Positions 47,641 through 57,481 of a DNA stretch of 64,000 nucleotides are shown here, piece by piece. Position 1 is the first letter of the stretch, and every line of letters starts with the position of its first letter. Below the pieces are notes generated by a model, which was given only the letters and a program-made list of their open reading frames with translations, did no database searches and had not been told where the DNA came from. The translations under genes and the position numbers were made by a program. Source of the DNA: Saprospiraceae bacterium (lineage in GTDB: Bacteria; Bacteroidota; Bacteroidia; Chitinophagales; Saprospiraceae); assembly GCA_016714765.1 (NCBI GenBank), contig JADKCF010000002.1:124001-188000 (forward strand). Direction: 5' to 3'.

Positions 47641-47852
47641 CGAAGTCTCATATGGTGTATATTCAAAAGTGGGTATTCCATTGAGGTGACTTCATGGAAA
47701 TATACATTTGTGTGAAATGCAGTCAGTCTGACGGGTCTCTTATAGGTGATAAAGTGCACGTCGTGTCCTTTGTCAGCTAACCCTAATCCCAACTCAGTGG
47801 CCACAACACCACTGCCTCCGAAAGTGGGGTAACAAACAATGCCTATTTTCAT
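47613..47852 (-). CDS. bshA: BshA, N-terminal part (frameshifted)
   Basis: MKIGIVCYPTFGGSGVVATE with the glycine-rich donor loop is the standard BshA start. The frame departs after SMEYPL, where adding one base to the run of four T (plus-strand AAAA at 47665-47668) gives FEYTPYETSLASKLVDVV and joins the main part. As the gene is otherwise perfectly conserved, a sequencing error is likelier than a true mutation. Confidence 0.82.
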   Translation of the reverse strand: MKIGIVCYPTFGGSGVVATELGLGLADKGHDVHFITYKRPVRLTAFHTNVYFHEVTSMEYPLLNIHHMRLRWQANWWMW

Positions 47853-47932
47853 TAAATTTGTTTTGATATCTATGATAACAACAAATATGTAAAATCGTTT
47901 GTGAAATCACTCACTTACATTACCTTTATGAT

Positions 47933-48847
47933 ATGGACTGGAACAGCAGCATCAAAGGATTTAAAGCATATTTATTACTTGAAAAATCACTTTCATCACA
48001 CTCAATAGAGGCTTATGTCAGAGATGTAGGGAAACTGCTAGAGTTTGTACTTATTCAAAAAATAGACCTTACTCCTGACCATCTAACTGGTGAACACCTT
48101 ACATCTTTTATCTATTATATCAATGATCTCGGGCTTGAACCTAAAAGTCAGGCAAGAATTATTTCAGGTATCAGAGCTTTTTATAAATTTTTGGTTATGG
48201 AAGATATTATAGACAAAGATCCATCAGAGTTGCTCGAAAGTCCTAAACTCCAGCGAACATTACCTGATGTGTTAAGTTATGATGAAATAGATAAAATACT
48301 TTCTTCGATAGATATGTCTGAACCGCACAGCCAGAGAAACAGAGCTATGCTGGAAACCTTATATGCTTGTGGATTGAGGGTGACAGAACTCGTGACATTA
48401 AAATGCAGCAACTATTTTCCTGAGCAGGGTTTTATCAAGGTTTTAGGTAAAAATAATAAGGAACGACTCGTACCTATAGGAGATTCAGCCATAAAACATA
48501 TCAATCTTTACTTAGCTACCGAACGGCTCAACCTCACTGTCATCGCTAAGGGAGAAGAAGATACACTTTTTCTCAACCGACGAGGAAAAGGATTGACCCG
48601 GGTCATGATTTTTACATTAATAAAAAACTTCACTGCACTTGCGGGAATTAACAAAACAGTGAGTCCACATACTTTTAGACATTCATTTGCAACCCATCTC
48701 GTAGAAGGTGGTGCTGACCTGCGTGCAGTACAGGAGATGCTGGGCCATGAATCCATCCTGACAACAGAAATATATACCCATGTAGACAGAAATTATCTTA
48801 GGGAAACGATGATGAAATTTCACCCAATGAGTAAGGGAAAGTTATGA
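47933..48847 (+). CDS. xerD: Tyrosine recombinase XerD
   Basis: 304 residues. N-terminal SAM-like DNA-binding domain (about 1-90, SLSSHSIEAYVRDVGKLLEF), then the catalytic domain with Arg (ACGLRVTEL), Lys (LGKNNKERLVPIG), HTFRHSFATHLVEGGADLRA, LGHESILTTEIYTHV with the Tyr nucleophile. Length and spacing match chromosomal Xer recombinases that resolve dimers at dif. No dif-like site was looked for successfully nearby. Divergent from bshA. Confidence 0.9.
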   Translation: MDWNSSIKGFKAYLLLEKSLSSHSIEAYVRDVGKLLEFVLIQKIDLTPDHLTGEHLTSFIYYINDLGLEPKSQARIISGIRAFYKFLVMEDIIDKDPSELLESPKLQRTLPDVLSYDEIDKILSSIDMSEPHSQRNRAMLETLYACGLRVTELVTLKCSNYFPEQGFIKVLGKNNKERLVPIGDSAIKHINLYLATERLNLTVIAKGEEDTLFLNRRGKGLTRVMIFTLIKNFTALAGINKTVSPHTFRHSFATHLVEGGADLRAVQEMLGHESILTTEIYTHVDRNYLRETMMKFHPMSKGKL

Positions 48848-48861
48848 TCTAAAAATCGTAA

Positions 48862-49212
48862 ACTGGAAGTTTGAGCCTATATGAAATCGTGGCTTTGATA
48901 ACTACCGTGGAATATAAGCCTGTCAGTCAACAGGGGCTTTTTGCTGAATTGAGCACCGGTTATATTATGTCCAATAAGTGGCTCGTTTAGCGGATGGTAC
49001 TCATGGAGAGTATATAGACGAAATTTTTAATAAAGTATATTGGTTTTGTGGCAGGAATACGGCTGTACATTATAGAAAACTTATCATTAAATACTCAGTT
49101 CTCTAGTAGTATTATACCTTTGAACAAAATAGAATTTACTAATTCGCAAGGGCAAAATATAGGAACTGGAAATTCTAGTTTAAGAACCTTTCAATTAGGT
49201 ATTAGCTATTAA
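48862..49212 (+). pseudogene. Decayed outer-membrane barrel gene
   Basis: Two adjacent open stretches without a start codon. The first (48862 to a TAG near 48990) reads YKPVSQQGLFAELSTGYIMS, and the second, in another frame from 49018 to TAA 49210-49212, reads KYIGFVAGIRLYIIENLSLN and ends SLRTFQLGISY. Alternating strand patterns and the terminal aromatic residue are those of the last strands of an outer-membrane barrel. No upstream half is present between here and xerD, so it is a true remnant rather than one indel. Confidence 0.55.
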
Positions 49213-49223
49213 TATCTTATAAA

Positions 49224-50084
49224 TCAGTTTTCTTTCTTTAAAATTATATTATCTATCAATCTCACGCCGTCTGCCCATACCGCCACGCAAGCGACTGCAT
49301 AATTTGTAGCAGCGATGTCTGTGACCGGAGTTAATGTATTGCCGTCCACGATGGTTAGATATTCCGGTTCGAAAGGAGACAAAGCCGCCAGTCTTTTCAT
49401 ACCGTATTGCTCGAGTTCAACTATAGAAGATATATTACAATTATTTTTGACGGTAAGCAAAGTTCTATAGATGATGCCGGCTTTTTTGCGTGTCAATGCG
49501 GACAATCTTTCGTTGCGGGAGCTCATAGCCAAACCATTGGTTTCCCGAATAATGGGACATACTACCAGTATGGTGTCCATTTTAAGTTTGTCTATCATAT
49601 ACTGAATAATGGTAAATTGCTGAAAATCCTTCTGACCCATGTAGAGCCTGTCAGGAGTGACTATGTCCAGCAATCTCTTGACCACCTGAGCCACACCCTT
49701 AAAGTGGCCAGGTCTGAAAGCACCCTCCATATATGTATCCAACCCACCCAGATCAATATCAGCGCCAATAAGATCTCCATGTGGGTAAACTTCAGATACA
49801 CTGGGCGAAAAGACTATATCAGCACTAGTGGGTTTCAGCAAAACCAGATCATTTTCCAATGTACGAGGATACTTGTCGAGATCTTTTTTATCATTAAACT
49901 GAGTGGGGTTTACAAAGATAGAAACTATGACCAGATCATTTTCTTTTTTAGCTTTTTTGACCAATGTAAGATGTCCTTTATGTAAGGCACCCATAGTAGG
50001 GACAAACCCAACAGAAAGACCTGTTTTTTTGGTTGCGTTTACCAATGAGTTGAGTTCAGATGCCTGCTCAATAATACGTATCAT
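49224..50084 (-). CDS. panC: Pantothenate synthetase
   Basis: 286 residues: GFVPTMGALHKGHLTLV with the HIGH-like HKGH, IFVNPTQFNDKKDLDKYPRT, GAFRPGHFKGVAQVVKRL, QKDFQQFTIIQ and the KMSKS-like AMSSRNERLS. It condenses pantoate and beta-alanine with ATP to make pantothenate, the precursor of coenzyme A, in the cytoplasm. The start abuts the stop of the upstream glycoside hydrolase gene. Complete. Confidence 0.95.
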   Translation of the reverse strand: MIRIIEQASELNSLVNATKKTGLSVGFVPTMGALHKGHLTLVKKAKKENDLVIVSIFVNPTQFNDKKDLDKYPRTLENDLVLLKPTSADIVFSPSVSEVYPHGDLIGADIDLGGLDTYMEGAFRPGHFKGVAQVVKRLLDIVTPDRLYMGQKDFQQFTIIQYMIDKLKMDTILVVCPIIRETNGLAMSSRNERLSALTRKKAGIIYRTLLTVKNNCNISSIVELEQYGMKRLAALSPFEPEYLTIVDGNTLTPVTDIAATNYAVACVAVWADGVRLIDNIILKKEN

Positions 50085-51152
50085 TTATATCTTTTTTGAG
50101 TGGTTAAACCATTTTTTAATGATTAGTTCTGCTGGCTTGTCCTGAGGTGAGTAATCTTTTTCAGGGTATCCTTCATGACCCATGCCGTCAGGAAACCATT
50201 TCCATAAAAATCCGCCCGCCCAAAACTCTTCCTGTATCAGTGACGCCCAAAGTGCGTCATAGGCATTGCTCTGAGCCAGATGATTAATTCTTAAGCGATC
50301 TTTAGTTTTTTCTATTTCCCAGGCTTTTCCGGCACAACCATCCACTGACATATACCCATATTCTGTAAAAATGATTTTCTTTTGTTGGGATTTAGAAAAT
50401 GATTTCAATTTTCGAATGACTGGTTTCCATTGTTTGAGCAGAAGGCCCACAGTGGGGTTTGTGGCATCGGACAAAGGAAAATAACTACTGATACCCACAT
50501 AATCCAGATGTTTCCAGACGCCTACTTTTTCATAACTATCCCAATTGGCAGAGTAAGTCAGCTTACCTTTGTACATGAGCCTAATATCCCTGATAAGGTC
50601 TTTCCAGAAAACTTCTCTTTTGACCATAGCTATATTTAACTCGGTACCAATGCAAAACATTTCTACCTGATGTTTGATGGCGATATTTAGATAATCCATG
50701 ATAAATTTGCGATAGCTGGACTCCCAATTTTTCCATTGAGCCTCAGAATTAAAATCCATATCGCCTATCCACCCACCTCCCATAAATACCTGCGGCTTGA
50801 GCATCACCTTGAGTCCCAGTTTTTTTGCTTCAATAATACAGGTCTCTGTACCTGATAATTTTTCTCCCCACCATTGCCACTCCAGATTATACTTAACATC
50901 AGGCTCCCCTTTTCTGGTAAAGCCATATGGTACAAACGAAACCCATTCAGTATGGATATTTAATAGTTGCCTAAATGCTCCGCCTCCAATGACTTTAGGA
51001 GGGGCCACAACCGTAATACCCTTAATAGGATATGAAATGGGAGCTAAGCTTTTATTTTCATCATGTATAGGTGTATCCACAAACTCAGATGGAGACTGCC
51101 CAAACAATAAGGCTGACAATAAAATTATACTTCTGATTTTTAAAAATACCAT
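50085..51152 (-). CDS. GH113-like glycoside hydrolase (TIM barrel)
   Basis: The start at 51152 gives a signal peptide (MVFLKIRSIILLSALLFGQS); a longer frame from 51212 overlaps the S46 gene. Motifs: KGITVVAPPKVIG, WVSFVPYGFTRK, KVMLKPQVFMGGGWIGDMDF, MFCIGTELN (likely acid/base Glu) and IIFTEYGY (likely nucleophile Glu), with a substrate-lining GGFLWKWFPDGMG near the end. This is the GH113 pattern, known for beta-mannanases. Substrate not proven. It is exported and may act with the S46 peptidase only by location. Confidence 0.72.
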   Translation of the reverse strand: MVFLKIRSIILLSALLFGQSPSEFVDTPIHDENKSLAPISYPIKGITVVAPPKVIGGGAFRQLLNIHTEWVSFVPYGFTRKGEPDVKYNLEWQWWGEKLSGTETCIIEAKKLGLKVMLKPQVFMGGGWIGDMDFNSEAQWKNWESSYRKFIMDYLNIAIKHQVEMFCIGTELNIAMVKREVFWKDLIRDIRLMYKGKLTYSANWDSYEKVGVWKHLDYVGISSYFPLSDATNPTVGLLLKQWKPVIRKLKSFSKSQQKKIIFTEYGYMSVDGCAGKAWEIEKTKDRLRINHLAQSNAYDALWASLIQEEFWAGGFLWKWFPDGMGHEGYPEKDYSPQDKPAELIIKKWFNHSKKI

Positions 51153-53364
51153 ATTTACAAGGTGACAGACTATTTTTCTTTTTTGTTTTACCTTTTGTTT
51201 TGGGATATACAAGTTTCATTTCTGTAATCAGATGTGATGCACCGGCATACTTGTCTACTACCCATAAAATGTATCTGGCATCTACCATGATATTACGACA
51301 AATACTTTCATCATAATTGATATCACTCATGGTTCCTTCCCATACCCTGTCAAAGTTTAAGCCTATAAGGTTGCCATAAGCGTCTATAGCCGGACTACCC
51401 GAGTTGCCACCGGTAGTATGATTTGATCCTATAAAACATACAGGCAAATTACCTGTTTTGTCTGCATAAGGTCCGTAATTTCTGGATTTGTAAAGCTCCA
51501 ACATTCGGGTTTGCAGATCAAATTCGTAGTCTTCGGGTATATACTTGGCTATAATACCGTCGAGATAAGTGATGGGTTCATAAGATACAGCATCCCTGGG
51601 TTTATAGCCATTCACTTTACCATAAGTGACACGCAAAGTACTGTTAGCATCCGGATAAAATCTTTTTTCTTTAAAGACTTCCATTTGTGCCTTGGTGTAT
51701 TTTTCGAGTTTTAAGTCGATTTCTTTTCTGATATTACTATAAGGGGTCGCGATTTCTTTACTGTAGAAATCAGACCAGGCAGATGATAGTGCATATATCG
51801 GATCGCTTTTTATAGCTGCTACAGCTTTGGATGGTTCGAGGTTTAAGATTTCTGAGGCACCGGTTTCTGAAGAAAAACTACTTAACGTATACTGCTCTTT
51901 TACCATTGTGGCATAGGACTCGCCGTCAGATATACCCAGATTTTGGCGGCGAAGGTATTCTGGAACAAACTTCTCATCCAGTTTATCCACATACAAATCA
52001 AGTAAAGCACCCAGTTTTTCATGATCTATCTTTGCGTCAAAGTCTTTGTAAAAATCTGCGCTAAAATCCTTGACACGGCCCAATATTTCAAAATAACCTT
52101 TATCACCGTTTTTTTCATAAGCAGTGACGAGCCTTTTTAATGTGCCCATATATGCCGTTAATTCCACATTTCTTAACGTTATTTCGCCGTAATAATCTCT
52201 GGCAAGTGCGTATTGATCTATGTCCGTGTACAGTTTGTCCAGATCAGTAAGCAGTGTTTTGTAAGGACTATTCTGTGGGAGTCGTTTTTGAAACTGTGCT
52301 TCATAATCCAGCTTTTTATTGACAGCATAGGTTTGCTGGAGACCCTGGGATTCACCGATCCATTTTTTCCAATAATTGGCGATAGTGGCATATTTGGAGG
52401 CATATTTTATTTTGGTGGCAACGTCCTCACGCATATATTTATCCATTATTTTCAGAGAAATCTCCCGAATTTTGATTTTCGCCGGATTGAGTGTATTGAC
52501 CACTTGTTTTACGGCAGATGCCGGCAGATATTGGTTGGTACGACCGGGAAAACCAAAAACCATTGTAAAATCTCCTTCGGATACTCCATCCATGGACACA
52601 GGCAAAAAGTGTTTGGGTGTGTAAGGTATATTGTCCGGTGAGTAATCAGCAGGTTTATTGTCTTTGCCTGCATAAATTCTGAAAAGGCTAAAATCACCTG
52701 TATGTCTTGGCCATACCCAGTTATCAGTGTCAGATCCGAACTTACCTATCGACTCAGGTGGCGTACCTACTAATCTGACATCCTTGTAAATAGTCGTAAC
52801 AAAAGCAAAATACTGATTTCCATCAAAAAAAGGACGAATGATCACTTCCTGATAAGACTCCAGCTTATACGACTTTTTTACTTCAGACAGATTTTTGTCT
52901 ACGATGGATTGGCGTTTTTCGGCAGTCATATCATCTGTTATACCGGCGGTAATAAGAGCTGTCACATCATCTATGTAATCAATAAATGTCGCAGTGAGTC
53001 CTGCATTTGGGAGTTCATCTTTATGGCTTTTTGCCCAAAAACCATTTTTTATCAAGTTGTTTTCGACCGACGTGTGAGACTGAATAGCATCATATCCACA
53101 ATGATGGTTTGTTAATAATAGACCTTTAGCGGATATCAATTCAGAAGTACAAAAACCTCCAAAATGTACAATAGCATCTTTTAGTGAACCTTTGTTGATA
53201 CTGTAGATATCATCTGCGGTAATTTTCATACCCATACTTTTCATCTCTTTTTCATTCAGGAGCTTGAGTAGTTGTGGCAGCCACATACCTTCACCGGCAT
53301 AAGAGTTTGCAATTGCAGATAAAATTAAAATAAGTGTGATAATGAATTTAAAAGGATGCTTCAT
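51085..53364 (-). CDS. S46-family dipeptidyl-peptidase (DPP7/DPP11 type)
   Basis: Signal peptide (FKFIITLILILSAIANSYAGEG), then GMWLPQLLK typical of S46. Catalytic His in LLTNHHCGYDAIQ; Ser in TGGNSGSPAIDAYGNLIGLNF. The sequence FDRVWEG places Arg at the position that gives DPP11 its Asp/Glu P1 preference, where DPP7 has Gly (family knowledge). It cleaves dipeptides from oligopeptides in the periplasm. The present frame runs 85 bases past a likely stop: after KGKTKKK, one extra base in the five-base run at 51173-51177 would end the protein at 51170 and remove the overlap with the hydrolase gene downstream. Confidence 0.88.
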   Translation of the reverse strand: MKHPFKFIITLILILSAIANSYAGEGMWLPQLLKLLNEKEMKSMGMKITADDIYSINKGSLKDAIVHFGGFCTSELISAKGLLLTNHHCGYDAIQSHTSVENNLIKNGFWAKSHKDELPNAGLTATFIDYIDDVTALITAGITDDMTAEKRQSIVDKNLSEVKKSYKLESYQEVIIRPFFDGNQYFAFVTTIYKDVRLVGTPPESIGKFGSDTDNWVWPRHTGDFSLFRIYAGKDNKPADYSPDNIPYTPKHFLPVSMDGVSEGDFTMVFGFPGRTNQYLPASAVKQVVNTLNPAKIKIREISLKIMDKYMREDVATKIKYASKYATIANYWKKWIGESQGLQQTYAVNKKLDYEAQFQKRLPQNSPYKTLLTDLDKLYTDIDQYALARDYYGEITLRNVELTAYMGTLKRLVTAYEKNGDKGYFEILGRVKDFSADFYKDFDAKIDHEKLGALLDLYVDKLDEKFVPEYLRRQNLGISDGESYATMVKEQYTLSSFSSETGASEILNLEPSKAVAAIKSDPIYALSSAWSDFYSKEIATPYSNIRKEIDLKLEKYTKAQMEVFKEKRFYPDANSTLRVTYGKVNGYKPRDAVSYEPITYLDGIIAKYIPEDYEFDLQTRMLELYKSRNYGPYADKTGNLPVCFIGSNHTTGGNSGSPAIDAYGNLIGLNFDRVWEGTMSDINYDESICRNIMVDARYILWVVDKYAGASHLITEMKLVYPKTKGKTKKKNSLSPCKYGIFKNQKYNFIVSLIVWAVSI

Positions 53365-53580
53365 ATGGTAATGATAATTGTTTTATGAAGAACAAATATA
53401 TCATTGTTTAGCTAATTTATTGAATATTTATTACTTAAAGACTAGTGATTATAAAATTCTTGACCATTCCTTGTTTTCTCCAAATTTGCTATTCACAAAA
53501 CAATTTCATATTTTTATCATATATTTCGAAATCTATTTATACTTTAGTCCTAATTTTTAAAATCAGAGCAAAGCCACAAA

Positions 53581-55329
53581 ATGCAATTTATCAAATTTAT
53601 TATTCTGCCACTAATGCTGGCAGTTGTTTTTAGCTGTCATAAAAAGGAAAACTTAGCCACAAATAAAATCCGGCCCATCGAACACTGGGTTTTCAGATCG
53701 GTACTGGACTGGAATCCACGCATGATAACTATGGCACTTTCTGATGCCCTCTGGGTTTCTTATCATGCAGAGACAGGTGCGTTGTATAAAGCATGGAAAG
53801 GAAGCGTTTACTTCGACGGGGCAGTATATACTACTGCTCATGGTCCTCAGCCCATTTCGATAGGTAACAGTTACGTCGAAAATAAATATAAATCACCCTG
53901 GTTTTTGTTATCCGGAAAAGATACTGTTGCCACGGTATTTCATTACAAGGGTCATAGGTTTGTCAATGGTAAAGTTCAACTGATGTATCAGCTGACGTCT
54001 GATCAACTTCCTAAACCAGTCAGCATTTATGAAGAAGTGGAGGTAACTGAGTCCTCTACAGGTCAACCCATCTTTGAAAGAGAGTTTACTACAGAATATG
54101 TGCCGACAGATATGTCGGTAAATCTGAAAACCAATATAAGTTCTGTTGTAGTAGAAAGCAATGTGGATACTGACGGTCAACTGCAGGTGCTCCGAAAAGA
54201 GGAAATAAAAATCGATCAGATCAGCGCCTTAAACATGGATGCTGTACTAAAACTGGTCAATAATGGTCAAACCAAATACAATATTACATTTTTAGAAACA
54301 CCGACAGTAGAAAACAAGAATGTTGCCGGAGGTGAAGAAAAAGATGAAGAATCACCAAGTGCTTTGCCCGAAGGTCTTAAACTCATTGCTAAAAGCGATT
54401 GTAAAACTTGCCACAATAAAAAGCTTCAGACAATAGGTCCTTCGTATACAGCAATTGCACAGAAATATAAGAATACCCCGGAAAATATAACGCTTCTCAG
54501 TAAGAAAGTAAAAATGGGAGGGTCCGGAATATGGGGAGAACAGGCTATGACACCACATCCTGACCTTGCTGATGAAAACATAAAAGAAATGGTGACTTAC
54601 ATCCTGTCTCTCGATGCAGATACAGAATCTGCATCTGTACCAGAAGGGGGAGGGACATCACTGAAAACCCTTGCCCCTGATGCTGTTGTCAAAGAAGATG
54701 ATTTGTTACCGGGTGCTATCGTAAAAGTATATGATATCCCGCAAAGCACTGCGGTAATGCCTGCCTTCAAAACAAATCAAAAACCAAGGTTTGCCGGTGT
54801 TTTACCCAATTTTGACAACCTATCCGGAGGTGACTTTAAAGAATTGAAAGAGCATTTTGCACTAGTGTCAACAGGATACCTAAAAATAGATACATCCGGA
54901 ACATACACCTTGCACATATGGAGCGATGATGGTTCCAAACTATTTATTAACGATCAGGAAGTGATTACTAATGATGGTCTTCATGGAGCACAATATGGAG
55001 AAGCCAGTATAGCGATGACACAGGGTTATTATCGGTTCAGATTGGAATATTTTCAGGGTTCTGGTGGAAGTTTTCTATCATACAACTGGAAAAAACCAGG
55101 CGACCCGGATTTTGTAGTGATTCCTGCTATGAGTATTTTCCATCTGAATGACGACCAGGATATGCTACGCCAATATAAGCTTCAATGGCAAATGTATCCA
55201 AAATTCCCGGTGATCAGTATCCCCTACAGGATGTACACCCTTCATTTGATCTTTATCAAGCCAGGCCAAATGGATTTAAGCCCAAAGTGGGTGGTATGGA
55301 TTTTCTGTCTGACGGTAGAATGGTCGTGA
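53581..55329 (+). CDS. Lipoprotein cytochrome c / PA14 protein, N-terminal part of a frameshifted gene
   Basis: The lipoprotein signal (FIILPLMLAVVFSCHKK) anchors it in the envelope. Residues about 20-235 form a beta-sandwich domain of the kind found ahead of cytochromes in Bacteroidota PQQ-like proteins. A cytochrome c domain follows with heme site CKTCH near 277 and axial Met in GEQAMTPHP. A PA14 domain (about 400-520, TSGTYTLHIWSDDGSKLFIN, HGAQYGEASIAMTQGYYRF) follows. After WQMYPK the frame is lost. Adding one A to the run at 55200-55203 continues into IPGDQYPLQDVHPSFDLY of the next frame. The last 40 residues of this frame are therefore spurious. Confidence 0.8.
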   Translation: MQFIKFIILPLMLAVVFSCHKKENLATNKIRPIEHWVFRSVLDWNPRMITMALSDALWVSYHAETGALYKAWKGSVYFDGAVYTTAHGPQPISIGNSYVENKYKSPWFLLSGKDTVATVFHYKGHRFVNGKVQLMYQLTSDQLPKPVSIYEEVEVTESSTGQPIFEREFTTEYVPTDMSVNLKTNISSVVVESNVDTDGQLQVLRKEEIKIDQISALNMDAVLKLVNNGQTKYNITFLETPTVENKNVAGGEEKDEESPSALPEGLKLIAKSDCKTCHNKKLQTIGPSYTAIAQKYKNTPENITLLSKKVKMGGSGIWGEQAMTPHPDLADENIKEMVTYILSLDADTESASVPEGGGTSLKTLAPDAVVKEDDLLPGAIVKVYDIPQSTAVMPAFKTNQKPRFAGVLPNFDNLSGGDFKELKEHFALVSTGYLKIDTSGTYTLHIWSDDGSKLFINDQEVITNDGLHGAQYGEASIAMTQGYYRFRLEYFQGSGGSFLSYNWKKPGDPDFVVIPAMSIFHLNDDQDMLRQYKLQWQMYPKFPVISIPYRMYTLHLIFIKPGQMDLSPKWVVWIFCLTVEWS

Positions 55330-57272
55330 GTACATGGGACGCTGCCGGCTCCATATACATCGTAGATAATGTTCAATCTGGAGATAGTAGCAAAATGAAT
55401 GTAAAACGAATAGGTTTCGGACTTGCAGAGCCGCTGGGCGTAAAAGTAGTCAATGATACCGTCTACGTTATGCAAAAACACGAAATGACGAGACTGATTG
55501 ATACCAATGGTGATGATATCATAGATGAGTATCAAACACTGTGTGATGACTGGAAAGTTTCCTCCAACTTTCACGAATTTGGATTTGGATTGGCATATAA
55601 AGACGGATATTTTTATGCAACGCTAGCGACAGCTATCAACCCCGGAGGAGCAAGTACCCAACCTCAGATTCCTGACAGAGGCAAGGTCATCAAAGTCAAT
55701 AAAAATACAGGAGCTATGACCTTTGTAGCCTCCGGATTGCGTACTCCCAATGGTATAGGCATAGGCTACAAAGGTGATATTTTTGTGGCAGACAATCAGG
55801 GTGACTGGCTTCCTTCATCCAAAATAGTGCATGTGCGTGATGGTGCATGGTTTGGTTCCAGATCAGTGGACCCTGAAGGAACCAAAGATAAAAAGGAAGA
55901 CCTCCCTTTAGTTTGGTTGCCTCAGGATGAAATCGGAAACTCTCCCAGCACTCCTCTCGCACTGGATTTAGGTCCTTACAAAGGTCAGATGATACATGGT
56001 GAAGTGACACATGGCGGTGTCAAAAGAGTGTTTGTCGAAGAAATAAATGGTCAGTTGCAGGGTTGTGTATTCAGATTCATACAAGGACTGGAAGCAGGTG
56101 TCAACAGGATGCAATGGGGACCTAATAGCGATCTGTATATAGGAGGTATCGGGAATCCAGGTAACTGGGGACAAAATGGAAAGCTGCAATATGGGTTGCA
56201 GAGATTAGTATTTAATAATAAACCAACTTTTGAAATGCTGGCAGTAAGGGCAAAAACAAACGGCATGGAAATAGAATTTACTGAACCACTCCAAGATGGT
56301 GATGGATGGAATGCAGATCAGTATGAGGTAAAACAGTGGTTTTATAAACCTACGATCGAGTATGGTGGACCCAAGTTGGATGAAAAAAAGCTTACTGTAA
56401 AATCAGCTACCGTATCTGATGACAGGAAAAAAGTATTTCTGGAGTTTGATGGCAATAAAAACAATCACATGATTTACATCAGACTCAAAAAACATTTCAT
56501 CAGTGAAGCCGGAAGAGCATTATGGACAACAGAAGCATGGTACACCATGAATCAGATACCCAAAAACACACCAGGCAGTGTAAAAAAACCTCCGTATACG
56601 TACGCTTTAAATACGCTCAACGATGCAGAAAAGAAAGCCGGTTGGCAACTGCTTTTTGACGGTAAATCTCTGGCGGGGTGGAGAAATTTTAAGAAAAAAA
56701 CCATAGGAAAGAGCTGGGTGATCAATGATGATGCCATCCATCTGGACGCCAAACCAAATAAAGATGGTCACTGGCAGGCTGCTGACGGCGGAGATATCAT
56801 CACTGACAAGCCCTATGAAAACTTTGATTTTACATACGAATGGAAAATAAGCAATTGTGGCAACAGCGGGGTCATGTTTAATGTGGTGGAAGCGGACAAA
56901 TATGATTATGTGTGGAAAACCGGACCGGAAATGCAGGTGCTGGATAATACCTGTCACCCCGATAGCAAATTTGTGACCCACAGAGCCGGTGACCTGTATG
57001 ATATGATCGAATGTAAATACCCAACGGTAAAACCTGCCGGGGAATGGAATGAAGCCAGAATTAAAAGCACCAAAGGTAATGTAGAGTTTTGGCTCAATGG
57101 TATCAATATAGTAAACTTCACGATGCATGATGACAACTGGAAAAAGATGGTTGCCGGCAGTAAATTTAAGGATATGCCTGATTTTGGAAAGGCAAAAAGC
57201 GGCCATTTATCACTACAGGATCATGGAGACAGAGTGTGGTTCAGAAATCTGAAAATTAAGGAATTGAAATAG
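55185..57272 (+). CDS. Sugar-dehydrogenase-like propeller and DUF1080 domain, C-terminal part
   Basis: Joins 53581-55329 at about 55203 to give one protein of about 1230 residues. First a six-bladed propeller (GGMDFLSDGRMVVSTWDAAG, GFGLAYKDGYFYATL, GIGYKGDIFVADNQGDW) as in soluble glucose/sorbosone dehydrogenases. Then, from about residue 480, a DUF1080 (3-keto-disaccharide hydrolase) domain: WQLLFDGKSLAGWRNF, EWKISNCGNSGVMFNV, KSGHLSLQDHGDRVWFRNLK. Cytochrome, propeller and keto-glycoside hydrolase in one chain suggest oxidation of a sugar with electrons passed to the heme, then cleavage. The two transporter genes that follow could take up the product. Confidence 0.8.
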   Translation: MANVSKIPGDQYPLQDVHPSFDLYQARPNGFKPKVGGMDFLSDGRMVVSTWDAAGSIYIVDNVQSGDSSKMNVKRIGFGLAEPLGVKVVNDTVYVMQKHEMTRLIDTNGDDIIDEYQTLCDDWKVSSNFHEFGFGLAYKDGYFYATLATAINPGGASTQPQIPDRGKVIKVNKNTGAMTFVASGLRTPNGIGIGYKGDIFVADNQGDWLPSSKIVHVRDGAWFGSRSVDPEGTKDKKEDLPLVWLPQDEIGNSPSTPLALDLGPYKGQMIHGEVTHGGVKRVFVEEINGQLQGCVFRFIQGLEAGVNRMQWGPNSDLYIGGIGNPGNWGQNGKLQYGLQRLVFNNKPTFEMLAVRAKTNGMEIEFTEPLQDGDGWNADQYEVKQWFYKPTIEYGGPKLDEKKLTVKSATVSDDRKKVFLEFDGNKNNHMIYIRLKKHFISEAGRALWTTEAWYTMNQIPKNTPGSVKKPPYTYALNTLNDAEKKAGWQLLFDGKSLAGWRNFKKKTIGKSWVINDDAIHLDAKPNKDGHWQAADGGDIITDKPYENFDFTYEWKISNCGNSGVMFNVVEADKYDYVWKTGPEMQVLDNTCHPDSKFVTHRAGDLYDMIECKYPTVKPAGEWNEARIKSTKGNVEFWLNGINIVNFTMHDDNWKKMVAGSKFKDMPDFGKAKSGHLSLQDHGDRVWFRNLKIKELK

Positions 57273-57481
57273 TAATTATGGGATGAAAGATGCCACCATT
57301 TATTTTCGTAGAGCCAGCTTTCTTCAGTATCTTTTGAAGGTGTTGGCAGGTCTATTGAAAGCTGAAGGTGAAACGGCACAATAACATTCAAAAAATATTA
57401 TTAATTAAATAAAATAAGTATCATTGTTATACATTAGAACTCTAAAGTCATTAATCAATTAAAAACCAACATTTAATTCTT

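Noticed and set aside
47933..48847. XerD as the integrase of the dnaE-tail segment
   Set aside because: It has the length and motifs of the chromosomal Xer recombinase, lies 40 kb away and no att-like core was seen at the tails.
57283..57384. 33-codon ORF before the MFS gene
   Set aside because: Short, unrecognised, no promoter or conservation evidence; probably chance.
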